Below, one piece after another: positions 1 to 8,802 of a stretch of 64,000 nt of DNA. A program made the translations under genes and the position numbers. The notes below the pieces were generated by a model that saw only the letters and a program-made list of their open reading frames with translations, made no database searches and was not told the origin of the DNA. How positions within the stretch are numbered: the first letter of the stretch is position 1; the number at the start of each line of letters is the position of its first letter. The stretch comes from JANWHQ01 sp963775275 (GTDB lineage: Bacteria > Pseudomonadota > Alphaproteobacteria > Caulobacterales > Caulobacteraceae), in contig CAVZII010000005.1 of assembly GCA_963775275.1 (NCBI GenBank), positions 4,402,001 to 4,466,000 of the forward strand, in the 5' to 3' direction.

Positions 1-1
1 C

Positions 2-808
2 GACGAGCCGCTCGTCACCCTCGGCGGCACGGTGGACGACGCCTTCAGGGCGGCCCTGGAGTCGGCTTGGGACCCGTTCGGCAACCTCGACAAGGACCCA
101 TCCGTCATCGGGACCGGCCACTCGGTCAAGGACGACAACTATCCGTACTATCCGGTGCTCCGGTACCATACAGACGGATCGACCGAGGCCTGGGAATACC
201 ATCGCCCGTGGGCCTGGCCGGACAAGAGCCCGGTGCAGCAGTCAGGCGCGCCGGACACCCTGAAGACCACGCCGACTGAGACCTACAATCCCTTCAGATC
301 ATTCGGCCAGGGTCCGGACATCGCCTTCAAGCCCCTGTCGCCCGGCCCCTATCCCATCGGAACCAAGCCGGACGTGTTCTTCCGGACCAACGCCCCCGTC
401 GATGCCAAGCTGCGGGGCGCCTATGAGCTGGCGCAGACGCCGTGGGACACGGATTCACTCAACACCGCGCACCTCAGGCGCCTTGACCTGAAATTCAGCC
501 CGCTCGGCGATCCCATTCCGTTCTCGGCCCACCTGATCGCCCAGCTGACCAACGACACGGGCTACGCCACCCAGTTCAACCTCGATAGCGACCGGGCCTT
601 CGCCTATCTGACCTGGGACTGGATCCGCAATCCGTCCGCGCCGCCGGAGAAAGGCATCCTGGGCCTGACCTATCAGCCGCCCATGGAGCCGCCGGAAAAC
701 GCGCCAGGATGGGCCAAGGGCGCCGATCCGCTGCTGCTGAAATACAAGGACGCGCCGCCGGGGCCCAAGCCGCAGCCGAGTCCCCCGCCGCCGCCGCCGC
801 CGAAATAG
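2..808 (+). CDS. Hypothetical protein, 5'-truncated by window edge
   Basis: The reading frame is open to the left edge, so the true start lies upstream; a GTG at 32 is only an internal possibility. About 269 residues are visible. The body is polar and aromatic-rich (many Tyr, Trp, Pro) with no membrane segment, and it ends in a Pro/Lys tail of the PSPPPPPPPK type. I recognise no family. The next gene begins about 40 bp downstream on the same strand, so this looks like the first visible member of an operon that also holds a CobW metallochaperone and two glycine-rich membrane proteins. The proline tail resembles the one ending the last gene of the operon (PPPPPPR), which suggests the products may act together. 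Confidence 0.6.
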   Translation, partial: DEPLVTLGGTVDDAFRAALESAWDPFGNLDKDPSVIGTGHSVKDDNYPYYPVLRYHTDGSTEAWEYHRPWAWPDKSPVQQSGAPDTLKTTPTETYNPFRSFGQGPDIAFKPLSPGPYPIGTKPDVFFRTNAPVDAKLRGAYELAQTPWDTDSLNTAHLRRLDLKFSPLGDPIPFSAHLIAQLTNDTGYATQFNLDSDRAFAYLTWDWIRNPSAPPEKGILGLTYQPPMEPPENAPGWAKGADPLLLKYKDAPPGPKPQPSPPPPPPPK

Positions 809-849
809 TCCCGCCTGCACCCTCAGCCGCCGCCGCGTGGAGATGAGCC

Positions 850-2166
850 GTGTCCATCCGAGCCCCCAAGCCCCCATCCGATCCCAAGCTGAGCTCCGCC
901 CAGTTGGCGCAGGCTGTCACGCGCCTGGAAGCCGGTCCGGCCCCGCCTTGCCGCGAGGAAGAGCGAGGATGCCGCCCCGAGCACCCCTGCCCGCCCGGGC
1001 GGCCCCGCAAGATCGTGGAGCGGACCTGGTACTTCGGCTGCGAGGAGGACCGCGACTGCGAGGATCCCTGCGGCGACGGGCGCCCCGGCGGGGGCGGACC
1101 GGGCCGTCCCGGCGGGGGCTGGCCCGGGCGACCGACGCGCCCGGGAGGGACCGACACAGGCCGGATCGGCGATGGCGGCGGCATGACCAAGGGCGACATC
1201 AACGCACCCAACGGGCCGGGCGTGTTCGTCGGCCCGCGGGCGAACCTGGACCTGCCCTATCTGTTCATGCGCGCCAATCCGGCCGACATCGGCGCCCGGC
1301 CGGTGGTCAACGCGCCGTTCTGGGAGAGCCCGGACATCTTCCTCCTGGCCGGCGTCGACCCCGCGCTCGCGCCGCCGATCCCGCCCGCGCTCGGCCAGTT
1401 CGCCCAGGCCAACAAGCCGAACACGATCTACGCCCACGTCTGGAACTTCGGGAACGCGGCGGCCAGCGAGGTCGTGGTGGAGTTCTACTGGGTGAACCCG
1501 TCGCTCGGCATAAACGCATCGACGGTCAACCTGATCGCCCAGACCTTCACCAGCCTTGGCGCCAAGGGCAGCGGCCACTCGCACGCCATCGTCAAGTGCC
1601 CTGTCGCCTGGATCCCCTCCTATGTGAACGGCGGGCACGAGTGCCTGCTCGTCCGGGTGTGGGACAACCCGTCGGACCTGCCCGGCCAGCCGACCTTCGA
1701 CGCCGCGTGGAACCGGCACATCGGCCAGCGCAACATCCACGTGAACGCTCCGACCCAAGGAGCGCCCCTCAGCGCCTCCCCCGCGCCCAAGGCCGGCGGC
1801 CCGGCGCTGGAGCAGCCGATCCTGATCAAGGTCGGCCCGCTCTTCGGCGCGCCGGCCACGGTGACGGTGCAGCGGGCCGCGCCCAACGCCGTTCCCTGGC
1901 TGCAGCTACACACCGGCAAGCGCGGGGTGTTCCCGGCCCCCGCCCCGCCGACCGGGACGCCTGCCCTGTCGCCGCCCGCCGGACCGGCCGGCGGCTTCCC
2001 GACCACCGGCGGCGCGGCCAGCCACACGGTCCACGGCGACGACCAACACGTGGCCTTCACAACCACCGACGATGCGCCGGGACCGGGCGAGGCCCACGTC
2101 TACCGGATCAGTGCGGCCCAGGACGGGACCACGTTCGGCGGCTATACGGTCGTGGTCCTGGGGTGA
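850..2166 (+). CDS. Hypothetical protein with Cys/Gly-rich N-terminus and beta-sandwich-like domain
   Basis: 438 residues from a GTG start, with a GGAG ribosome-binding site about 8 nt upstream. The N-terminal 100 residues are rich in Cys, Arg, Gly and Pro (CREEERGCRPEHPC, CEEDRDCEDPC). A domain follows that opens with PFWESPDIFLL and continues with alternating hydrophobic strands such as TIYAHVWNFGN and VVVEFYW; this is CARDB-like in appearance but I cannot assign it. The C-terminal third is Pro/Gly-rich. No signal peptide is evident. The WxSPDI opening recurs in the protein at 3220-3990, so the two look paralogous. The gene ends 4 bp before the CobW gene. Function unknown. Confidence 0.62.
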   Translation: MSIRAPKPPSDPKLSSAQLAQAVTRLEAGPAPPCREEERGCRPEHPCPPGRPRKIVERTWYFGCEEDRDCEDPCGDGRPGGGGPGRPGGGWPGRPTRPGGTDTGRIGDGGGMTKGDINAPNGPGVFVGPRANLDLPYLFMRANPADIGARPVVNAPFWESPDIFLLAGVDPALAPPIPPALGQFAQANKPNTIYAHVWNFGNAAASEVVVEFYWVNPSLGINASTVNLIAQTFTSLGAKGSGHSHAIVKCPVAWIPSYVNGGHECLLVRVWDNPSDLPGQPTFDAAWNRHIGQRNIHVNAPTQGAPLSASPAPKAGGPALEQPILIKVGPLFGAPATVTVQRAAPNAVPWLQLHTGKRGVFPAPAPPTGTPALSPPAGPAGGFPTTGGAASHTVHGDDQHVAFTTTDDAPGPGEAHVYRISAAQDGTTFGGYTVVVLG

Positions 2167-2170
2167 GGCG

Positions 2171-3178
2171 ATGGCGCCCCTGATCCCGGCCACGATCCTG
2201 ACCGGCTTCCTGGGGGCCGGGAAGTCGACGCTGCTGCGCCGCGTGCTCACCGAGGCGCACGGGCGGAAGATCGCCGTGATCGAGAACGAGCTCGGCGAGG
2301 AGAACATCGACAGCGAGATCATCGTCTCGGGCGGAGCCGAACAGATCGTTCAGCTCAGCAACGGCTGCCTATGTTGCGGCATCCGCGACGACCTGCGCTC
2401 CACCCTCCAGGACCTGGCCGACCGGCGCGCGACGGGCGAGATCGCCTTCGACCAGGTGATGATCGAGACCACGGGCCTGGCGGACCCGGGCCCGATCGCC
2501 CAGACCTTCTTCCTCGACGCCGGGATCGCCGCCCGCTACCGGCCCGACGCCATCCTGACGCTGGTGGACGCCAGGCATGGCATGGGCCAGCTCGACGCCC
2601 GCGCCGAGGCGCGTCGGCAGGCGGGCTTCGCCGACCGGCTGTTCATCAGCAAGGCCGACCTGGTGGACGAAGCCGAACTCGAGGCGCTCAGCGAGCGGCT
2701 GCGCCGAATGAACCCGCGCGCGCCGCAGACCCTGGCCGCCTTTGGCGATGTCGACCTCGGCGAAGTGTTTGATGTCCGCGGCTTCAACCTGGACCCCGAA
2801 CTCGAGCTCGAGCCCCCCTCGCCGTGCACGGGGCATGACCACGACAGCGACGGCGACGGCGCCCGTCACCACCATCACGACGATGACGTGAAGAGCTTCG
2901 TCTTCCGCTCCGAGCGCCCCTTCCACGGCACGCGGTTCGGCCAGTTCATGAACGCCATGGTGCAAAGCCATGGGCCGTCGCTGCTCCGCTACAAGGGCGT
3001 GCTCAGCATGGCGGGCCTAGACCGCAAAGTGATCCTGCAGGGCGTCCACCAGCTGATGAGCCACGACGCGGGCGAGCCCTGGGACGCGGAGGCCCCGCGC
3101 GAGAGCCGGCTGGTCTTCATCGGCCTGCACCTGCCCCAGGCGCTGATGCTGCAGAGCCTCCAGCAATGCCTGGTCTGA
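2171..3178 (+). CDS. CobW/COG0523 family GTP-dependent metallochaperone
   Basis: 335 residues. Walker A GFLGAGKST at residues 12-20 and the family hallmark GCLCC at 65-69 identify a COG0523 G3E GTPase (CobW/YjiA/ZigA type). A His/Asp-rich stretch (HDHDSDGDG then RHHHHDDD, about residues 223-240) is a likely metal-loading segment before the C-terminal domain. Such proteins deliver zinc, cobalt or another metal to client proteins using GTP. The ATG at 2171 follows the upstream stop by 4 bp and places Walker A at the usual position; longer in-frame starts would run into the upstream gene. Its place inside an operon of unknown proteins suggests that one product is a metal-dependent client, which is an inference. 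Confidence 0.93.
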   Translation: MAPLIPATILTGFLGAGKSTLLRRVLTEAHGRKIAVIENELGEENIDSEIIVSGGAEQIVQLSNGCLCCGIRDDLRSTLQDLADRRATGEIAFDQVMIETTGLADPGPIAQTFFLDAGIAARYRPDAILTLVDARHGMGQLDARAEARRQAGFADRLFISKADLVDEAELEALSERLRRMNPRAPQTLAAFGDVDLGEVFDVRGFNLDPELELEPPSPCTGHDHDSDGDGARHHHHDDDVKSFVFRSERPFHGTRFGQFMNAMVQSHGPSLLRYKGVLSMAGLDRKVILQGVHQLMSHDAGEPWDAEAPRESRLVFIGLHLPQALMLQSLQQCLV

Positions 3179-3219
3179 CGTCCGGCGCGCTCAACGGACC
3201 CTGATCGGGGGGATCGCCC

Positions 3220-3990
3220 ATGGCCAATGTCTCACAGCAACGAACGGCGACCTCGTGGTGTCGGCCGGTCCCCAAGCGACGCGGCGCCTGCTGCATCCGG
3301 GTGGACACCCCGCCCCAGCGCCCCGACCCGGCGATCTACAGCCAGGACGAACAGCTGGCCCTGGGCCAGATGCCCAGCTGGGACAGCCCGGATATCGTCA
3401 CCAACAACGACATCCCCTGGACGCTGCGGCCAGAGACGACGGTCAAGGTGCGCAACCTGTCGCCGACAGTCACGGCGGTGAACACCCAGGTCCAGGTCTC
3501 GCTCTCCGAGTTCGGCATCGGCCTTCCCAAGACGCCGCTGTCCAGCAAGCTCGTCACCCTGCCGGCGGGGCAGGAGATCCAGCTCGCGTTCCCGCTGCCG
3601 GCCGCCGTGACGGCGGGCCCGCAGAGCATCGGAGTCTTCGTGCAGATCTACCACCCCAACGACGCGGTCGAGATCAACAGCCACGGCGCCCAGGTCATCA
3701 CCGCGTTCGAGACCAAGGCCGCCGGGCGCTCGGTGACCACCGGCGTCCCCGTGGCCAACCCCTCGGGGGCGGCCCAGGCGATCTCGCTGGCGATCCTGCC
3801 CAACAGCGTGGGCGCCTCGATCTCTCCGGCCGCCCACAACTTCGCGCCGTTCGAGCAGATCACCGCCAAGCTCCACGTCGCCGTGCCCGGCTCGATGCAC
3901 AACACCAGCCAGGCCGTGACCGTGGTCGCTCACGACGGCTCCGGCGCCCTGGTCGGCGGCGCCACCCTCCTCATCTGGATCAACGACTGA
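3220..3990 (+). CDS. Hypothetical protein with beta-sandwich-like repeats
   Basis: 256 residues. After a basic N-terminus with a CCIRV motif the protein contains MPSWDSPDIV followed by alternating strand-like segments (TTVKVRNLSP, VQVSLSEFGIG, EIQLAFPLP), then a second sandwich-like half ending VGGATLLIWIND. The SPDI opening is shared with the protein at 850-2166, so the two probably have a common fold. There is no signal peptide or membrane segment. The stop overlaps the next start (ATGA at 3990), so translation is coupled to the downstream membrane protein. I cannot assign a family. Confidence 0.62.
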   Translation: MANVSQQRTATSWCRPVPKRRGACCIRVDTPPQRPDPAIYSQDEQLALGQMPSWDSPDIVTNNDIPWTLRPETTVKVRNLSPTVTAVNTQVQVSLSEFGIGLPKTPLSSKLVTLPAGQEIQLAFPLPAAVTAGPQSIGVFVQIYHPNDAVEINSHGAQVITAFETKAAGRSVTTGVPVANPSGAAQAISLAILPNSVGASISPAAHNFAPFEQITAKLHVAVPGSMHNTSQAVTVVAHDGSGALVGGATLLIWIND

Positions 3991-4412
3991 TGAGACCCTT
4001 CGCCCTCCTGGGGCAGCTGCTGTTCGGCAAGCTGCCCTTCTGCTCGGTGGTCGGCGCCTACATCGGCGTGATCGCCGGAACGATCATCGGGCTGGCGCAG
4101 CCTGCCTTCCTGGGAATGACGCCGAGCCTCGCCGCCCTGTTCGTCAACAGCCTGCCGCTGGCTCTGGCCGGCTGGGTCTTCGTCCTTCTGCTGTTTGGCC
4201 TGTGGCTGCACTACGGGCTCGGCGTCATCGCCCTGCCGGCGGCGGTGAACGCGATCCTGACCGCCTTCCTGACCCTGTGGCTCTGCCTTCTCGGCCACCT
4301 GCCGGCCCTGGACGTCCCGATCGGCATGGTCGTCGGGATCCTGGTGGGCTGGGTCCTGTGCCGCTTCTGCCGTCCCCTCAGCCGCGCCACCGGGAGGCTG
4401 GCCAATGGCTAA
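3990..4412 (+). CDS. Small multi-pass membrane protein
   Basis: 140 residues with about four hydrophobic helices (around 18-40, 48-72, 78-100 and 103-123), the last ending in Cys/Arg-rich VLCRFCRP. The ATG overlaps the preceding stop in ATGA, and the end overlaps the next start by 8 bp (ATGGCTAA), so three consecutive genes are translationally coupled. No known family is recognised. The tight coupling argues that it works with the flanking proteins. Confidence 0.68.
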   Translation: MRPFALLGQLLFGKLPFCSVVGAYIGVIAGTIIGLAQPAFLGMTPSLAALFVNSLPLALAGWVFVLLLFGLWLHYGLGVIALPAAVNAILTAFLTLWLCLLGHLPALDVPIGMVVGILVGWVLCRFCRPLSRATGRLANG

Positions 4413-5385
4413 CTGTCCTCCAAAGCCGCCGCCGGGATCCACCGGCGCCGCCACCGACTCCCTGGGCACGACCATCCTTGCGGTGTTCAGCGTCTTCGGA
4501 ACGATCGGCACCATCATCGGCATCGTCGTCAAGTCGACCGCGATCACGACCATCCCGATCATCGGCGTCACGGGCGCGGGCGTGGGCTCGATCGCGCTCG
4601 GCGGCGCGGCCGGCGCCCTGGCCGTGATCGGCGTCACCATCGGGTTCTGGTACGACCGGTGCCTCGCCAACCCCGACGGCGAGACCTCGTGCTCGGCCGG
4701 GGTGGTCGATGACACCGTGCCGGCCTTCAACGACGCAACCAGCATCGTCTTCCCATTCACGGCCCAGCACGACCTGGTCAGCGTGGTGACCCAGTGTCAG
4801 TTCTGGCCGCTGATCGAGCAGAACGCCGGGTTCATCTTCACCAACGCAACGGACAATTCGCCCGAGCTCCACTGCTACTATTACAACAAGGCGGTCTGCA
4901 CGACCGAAGCCGGCTCCTTCGTCGGGGCGGTGGTCGGCGGGGTCGCGGGCCTGGTGCTCGGGATCATCGTCGGCGCGGCGCTGGGCTGTGCGGCTGCGGG
5001 CCCGTTCTATATCTTCTGTCTGCTGCTCGCCTGCCTGATCGCCGCCATCATCGCGGCCGCCTGCGCCCTGGCAGGCGCGTTCCTGGGCGGATCGATCGGC
5101 CACATGATCGGCGGCTCCAGCTGGCCCACCACCGACAGCGGCGCCGAGCCGGGGATCGGCGACTACCTGACCACCTGCGGCAAGACGATCATCTACGGCG
5201 CGGACCAGCACGCGCGCGTCTACTGGTTCGTCGAGCACTCGGCGCTGCACGGCTCGTCGCAGGCGCCGGCCTCGCAACAGTGGATCCACGACGACCCGGA
5301 CGCGAACATGCCGCTGACCACCTGCGCCGAGCTATGCCCGGACGCCTTCACCGGCGGCGCGCCCCCGCCCCCGCCGCCGCGCTGA
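4405..5385 (+). CDS. Glycine-rich membrane protein with proline tail
   Basis: 326 residues. Hydrophobic segments lie near residues 22-45, 48-75 and, most strikingly, 165-235, where two long Gly/Ala-rich stretches (VGAVVGGVAGLVLGIIVGAA and a following AIIAAACALAGAFLGG) resemble glycine-zipper membrane helices. Between them is a Cys-containing soluble loop (CLANPDGETSC, CQFW, CYYYNKAVC). The C-terminus has further cysteines and ends PPPPPPR. It is the last gene of the 1-5.4 kb operon. Function unknown; an oligomeric membrane channel or anchor is conceivable. Confidence 0.65.
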   Translation: MANCPPKPPPGSTGAATDSLGTTILAVFSVFGTIGTIIGIVVKSTAITTIPIIGVTGAGVGSIALGGAAGALAVIGVTIGFWYDRCLANPDGETSCSAGVVDDTVPAFNDATSIVFPFTAQHDLVSVVTQCQFWPLIEQNAGFIFTNATDNSPELHCYYYNKAVCTTEAGSFVGAVVGGVAGLVLGIIVGAALGCAAAGPFYIFCLLLACLIAAIIAAACALAGAFLGGSIGHMIGGSSWPTTDSGAEPGIGDYLTTCGKTIIYGADQHARVYWFVEHSALHGSSQAPASQQWIHDDPDANMPLTTCAELCPDAFTGGAPPPPPPR

Positions 5386-5590
5386 CCGGGCGAGGACTGC
5401 CGCACAACTCGAGGCCGCCCAGGCGCGGTCGCTTCGCCTCGAGCGGCCCTTGGCGGCCCGGCCAAAAACGGACAGTGTCGCACTGCAGGATTTTGAGCGT
5501 ACGACGCCGCCCGTCTCCAACGGCCGATAAGACGGCGGCTGGACGGCGAGCGTCGGCGCCATGTCGACGTCGCATGGGAGAGGGTGAAAG

Positions 5591-6139
5591 ATGAGAGGCT
5601 CGTTCATGGCTCTGGGGATCGCGGCCGCGGCCGTCCTGACCTGCTGGGCGGGCTCGTCGAGCGCACAGACGCCGACGGCGCCGCTGATCGCCGGCTATGG
5701 CAGGACCGCGCCGGTGGAGCACGCCGGCGTGCGCCCGGATCCCTCGCTCGACTACAAGGTCGTCGTCAACGTGACCGAAGCTGGCGGACCCGACCGGCCT
5801 CCGATGGGCCTGGAGAAGGCGGCGCGGCTTGCGAACCTGCTCGCCGAGTCCGGCGTGCCGGCGGACCGCCGGCATATCGTCGTGATCATTTCGGGCCCCG
5901 CCACGGCCGCGGTGCTGACCGAGGCCGCCATGAAGGCGCGCGGCAAGGGGACCAACCCCAGCGCCGATCTCATCTCCAAGCTCAACGCCGCCGGCGTGGG
6001 CGTTCACGTCTGCGGCCAGGCGCTCGCCGGCGCGAAGATCGCGCGGAGCGAGGTCCTGCCGGAGGTCCAGGTCGACCTCTCGGCCCTGACGACGCTGTCG
6101 ACGCTCCAGCTTCAGGGATACGCCCTGGTTCCCGACTGA
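5591..6139 (+). CDS. DsrE-family periplasmic protein
   Basis: 182 residues beginning with a cleavable signal peptide that ends near SSSAQ (about residue 25). The mature part has the DsrE/DsrF-like pattern: the strand YKVVVNVTEAG, a helix with ARLANLLAESGV, the strand HIVVIISG, and the conserved Cys in GVHVCGQAL (C141) that in DsrE-type proteins carries persulfide sulfur. A strong purine-rich site (GGGAGAGG) precedes the ATG. Its neighbours are a TauE/SafE exporter and a TsdBA-like cytochrome pair, so a role in sulfur trafficking or thiosulfate metabolism is likely. Confidence 0.82.
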   Translation: MRGSFMALGIAAAAVLTCWAGSSSAQTPTAPLIAGYGRTAPVEHAGVRPDPSLDYKVVVNVTEAGGPDRPPMGLEKAARLANLLAESGVPADRRHIVVIISGPATAAVLTEAAMKARGKGTNPSADLISKLNAAGVGVHVCGQALAGAKIARSEVLPEVQVDLSALTTLSTLQLQGYALVPD

Positions 6140-6158
6140 GCCTGGCGGCGCGCCGGCG

Positions 6159-6950
6159 TCAGCTCCCGACGAAGGCGCCGGCGCTCTTCCACATCATGTA
6201 GGCGGCCAGGACGAAGACCAGGATGGCGAAGATCGTGGTCAGGGCGCCCCGCATGCCCGACAGCCGCCTGGCCATCCTGGCCCCGGCGAGGCTGCCGGCG
6301 ACGCCGGCGCCGATGAAGGCGAACGCCAGCGGCCAGTCCACCAGCCCGGAGATCGCGTAGTTCAGGGCGGTCGTCAGGCTGAAGGCCGTCACCGCCACCA
6401 GGGACGAGCCGATGGCGTTGAGGATCGGCATCCCCGTGGAGGCGATCAGGCCGGGCACGATGAGGAACCCGCCGCCGATGCCGAAGAAGCCGGAGACGAG
6501 ACCGGTCCCCAAGCCGAAGCCCACGATCTTGGGCGCGTTCTGGCGGCTGTAGTCGGCGGCGCGATCGCCGTCCTCGGCGCGACGCCGCAACATCAGCGCG
6601 CCGACCACCGCCATGAGGATCGCGAAGAGGAACAGGAGCTTCTGGCCATCGAACGCCTTTCCGGCGGTCGACCCGAGCAAGGCGCCGACCACGCCCGAAC
6701 CGGCGTAGACCAGGGCGCAACGCCACTTCACCACGCCGTCCCGCGCATGGTGGATCACCCCGGCCGCTGCATTGGCCGCAACGGCGAAGGCGCCGGTTCC
6801 GATGGCGACATGGGGATCGCGCACCCCGACCAGGTAGATCATCGACGGCACGGCCAGGATCGACCCTCCGCCGCCGAACAGACCCAGGATGAATCCGACC
6901 ATGCCTCCCGAGGCGGCGCCAATGGCATATTGAACGGGCTCGAGGCTCAC
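6159..6950 (-). CDS. Sulfite exporter TauE/SafE family protein
   Basis: 263 residues with about eight hydrophobic helices. The diagnostic motif GFILGLFGGGGSILAVP follows the first helix and is repeated in weaker form in the second half (SGFFGIGGGFLIVPGL), which is the internal duplication typical of TauE/SafE. The family exports sulfite, sulfoacetate or related organosulfur anions across the inner membrane. It converges with the DsrE gene (20 bp between stops) and diverges from the tsdBA-like pair, giving a compact sulfur locus. Confidence 0.9.
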   Translation of the reverse strand: MSLEPVQYAIGAASGGMVGFILGLFGGGGSILAVPSMIYLVGVRDPHVAIGTGAFAVAANAAAGVIHHARDGVVKWRCALVYAGSGVVGALLGSTAGKAFDGQKLLFLFAILMAVVGALMLRRRAEDGDRAADYSRQNAPKIVGFGLGTGLVSGFFGIGGGFLIVPGLIASTGMPILNAIGSSLVAVTAFSLTTALNYAISGLVDWPLAFAFIGAGVAGSLAGARMARRLSGMRGALTTIFAILVFVLAAYMMWKSAGAFVGS

Positions 6951-7150
6951 GCCGCCCGACCCGTCGAAGCCCGCCTGAAGGTCAATGGCCCCTCCTCGGC
7001 CGGCGGCAGGCGTTCCCGTCGGATTGAAAACGATCTAGCCTCGGCCCTGAGCCGAGGTGATCACGGCGGCCGGGACTCGGCAATGACCACTTCGCCCGGG
7101 GCCGGCGAGCGCGCTCGCTCCGGCCGGTTCGAAAGAGAGGGCGGCTCGGG

Positions 7151-7858
7151 ATGCAGGCGCGCCAAGTCCTGGTCTTGGCCGCCGCCACGATGGCGGCGGC
7201 GCTGGCGGCTGCGTCGCTCGCGGCGGCGTCGCTGGCGGCCCCGGCCGCTGGCCCCGAGACGGCCGCCGCCAGGATCGCGCAGGTCGGCGCGGCCGTGCAG
7301 GGCGTGCCCGCCTGCGCCTCCTGCCACGGCCAGCAAGGTCAGGGCGTCAGCGCCCAGAACGGCCCACGCCTGGCGCATCTCGATCCGGGCTATCTCGACC
7401 GTCAGCTCGAGGGTTTCGCCGCCGGCGAGCGGCGAAGCCCGGTGATGGGGCCGATCGCCAAAGCCCTGACCGCGGCCCAGCGCGCCTCGCTCAGCGCCTA
7501 CTTCGCGTCCCTGCCTGCGGCCTATGAGGCTGGCCCGGCGGATGCGACGGGCCCGGCCCGCGGCCAGGAGCTCGCGCTGACCGGCGACTGGTCGCTCAAG
7601 GCGCCGGCCTGCGCGTCCTGCCACGGGCCCCGGGGCCAGGGCGTGGGAAGCCTGACGCCGCCCCTGACGGGTCAGAGCGAGTCCTATCTCGTCCGGCAGC
7701 TGACCGCGTTCCGCGACGGCGACCGAACGGGGCCGCTCGGCCTGATGGCCGGCATCGCCAAGCGACTGTCCAGGAGCGACCTGCGCGCCGCGGCGGCCTA
7801 CTACGCCAGCCAGCCGCCGCCCAGGTCCGCGCCGGCTCGTCCGGAGGCGCGGCCATGA
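7151..7858 (+). CDS. tsdB: Diheme cytochrome c (TsdB/cytochrome c4-like)
   Basis: 235 residues with an Ala-rich signal peptide (about 1-30) and two haem-binding motifs CASCH at residues 55-59 and 154-158, each followed by Gly-rich cytochrome c4-type sequence; Met residues downstream (PVMGPIA, GLMAGIA) are candidate sixth ligands. The stop overlaps the start of the next gene by 4 bp. Diheme class I cytochromes encoded directly before tsdA are known electron partners (TsdB) of thiosulfate dehydrogenase, so this periplasmic protein probably takes electrons from the downstream enzyme. The symbol rests on context as much as on sequence. Confidence 0.8.
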   Translation: MQARQVLVLAAATMAAALAAASLAAASLAAPAAGPETAAARIAQVGAAVQGVPACASCHGQQGQGVSAQNGPRLAHLDPGYLDRQLEGFAAGERRSPVMGPIAKALTAAQRASLSAYFASLPAAYEAGPADATGPARGQELALTGDWSLKAPACASCHGPRGQGVGSLTPPLTGQSESYLVRQLTAFRDGDRTGPLGLMAGIAKRLSRSDLRAAAAYYASQPPPRSAPARPEARP

Positions 7859-8802
7859 GCACGTTCCGTCCCGGCAGGGCCGTCGTGGCGGCCTTCGCGG
7901 CGGGGCTGGTCGCCTTCGCGGCCGGCGTCGTAACGACGCGGCTGATCGCGCCGGCGCGCGCGCCAAGCCGGAGCCAGGCGTTCGTCCCCCCGCCCGACGC
8001 GGCGATCCCCGATGACGCGTTCGGCAAGCAGGTCAGGCTCGGGCGGGAGCTGTTCGTCCACACCGCCGCGGCCGCGCCGCAGTTCGTCGGCAACGACCTC
8101 AGCTGCTCGAATTGCCACCTCGATGGCGGGCGCCTGGCCAACTCCGCGCCGCTATGGGGCGCCTTTGGGCTGTTCCCGCAATACCGCGCCAAGAACGGCC
8201 ACGTGAACACCTTCCAGGAGCGCATGCAGGGCTGCTTCAAGTACAGCATGAACGGCAAGGCGCCGCCGCTGGGCGACCCCGTCCTCGTCGCCCTCGAGAG
8301 CTACGCCGCCTTCCTGTCGCGCGGCGCGCCGCTGGGCGCCAAGCTGCCGGGCAGCGGCTACCTCAAGCTGGCCAAGCCGCCCCTGACGCCGGACCATGCC
8401 CGAGGCCAAGCCGTCTACGCCGCCAATTGCGCGCTATGCCACGGCGCCGACGGCGCGGGCCAGAAGGCCGGCGGCGCAACCGTCTTCCCGCCGCTCTGGG
8501 GCGAGCGCTCCTACAACTGGGGCGCGGGCATCTCGAACATCAACAACGCCGCCGGCTTCATCAAGGCCAACATGCCGTTCAGCGAAGGGGGCAGGCTCAC
8601 CGACCAGGAGGCCTGGGACGTGGCCGCCTACATCGACAGCAAGCCGCGGCCCCAGGACCCCCGCTATGCGGGGTCCGTCGAGCAGACCCGGCGGGCATTC
8701 CACGACACCGTTCAGTCGATGTACGGCAAGACGATCGACGGCGTGCTGCTGGGCGGAGACGGCCCTCCGAAGCCAGCCGTCCGGTCCGCACCAAGCTCCT
8801 AG
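7855..8802 (+). CDS. tsdA: Thiosulfate dehydrogenase TsdA-like diheme cytochrome
   Basis: 315 residues: an N-terminal membrane or signal helix, then a first haem motif CSNCH (84-88) within LSCSNCHLDGGR, then GCFKYSMNGK whose Cys (C127) matches the unusual distal cysteine ligand of the TsdA active-site haem, and a second haem motif CALCH (192-196). Length and motif spacing match TsdA, which oxidises two thiosulfates to tetrathionate (or does the reverse) in the periplasm. It overlaps the diheme partner gene by 4 bp. The proximity of DsrE and TauE genes supports a sulfur role. Confidence 0.85.
   Translation: MSTFRPGRAVVAAFAAGLVAFAAGVVTTRLIAPARAPSRSQAFVPPPDAAIPDDAFGKQVRLGRELFVHTAAAAPQFVGNDLSCSNCHLDGGRLANSAPLWGAFGLFPQYRAKNGHVNTFQERMQGCFKYSMNGKAPPLGDPVLVALESYAAFLSRGAPLGAKLPGSGYLKLAKPPLTPDHARGQAVYAANCALCHGADGAGQKAGGATVFPPLWGERSYNWGAGISNINNAAGFIKANMPFSEGGRLTDQEAWDVAAYIDSKPRPQDPRYAGSVEQTRRAFHDTVQSMYGKTIDGVLLGGDGPPKPAVRSAPSS

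Noticed and set aside
837..2183. Long plus-strand frame overlapping the 850-2166 gene
   Set aside because: Arg/Pro/Gly-rich shadow text without domains; the 850-2166 frame has the ribosome-binding site and a structured domain.
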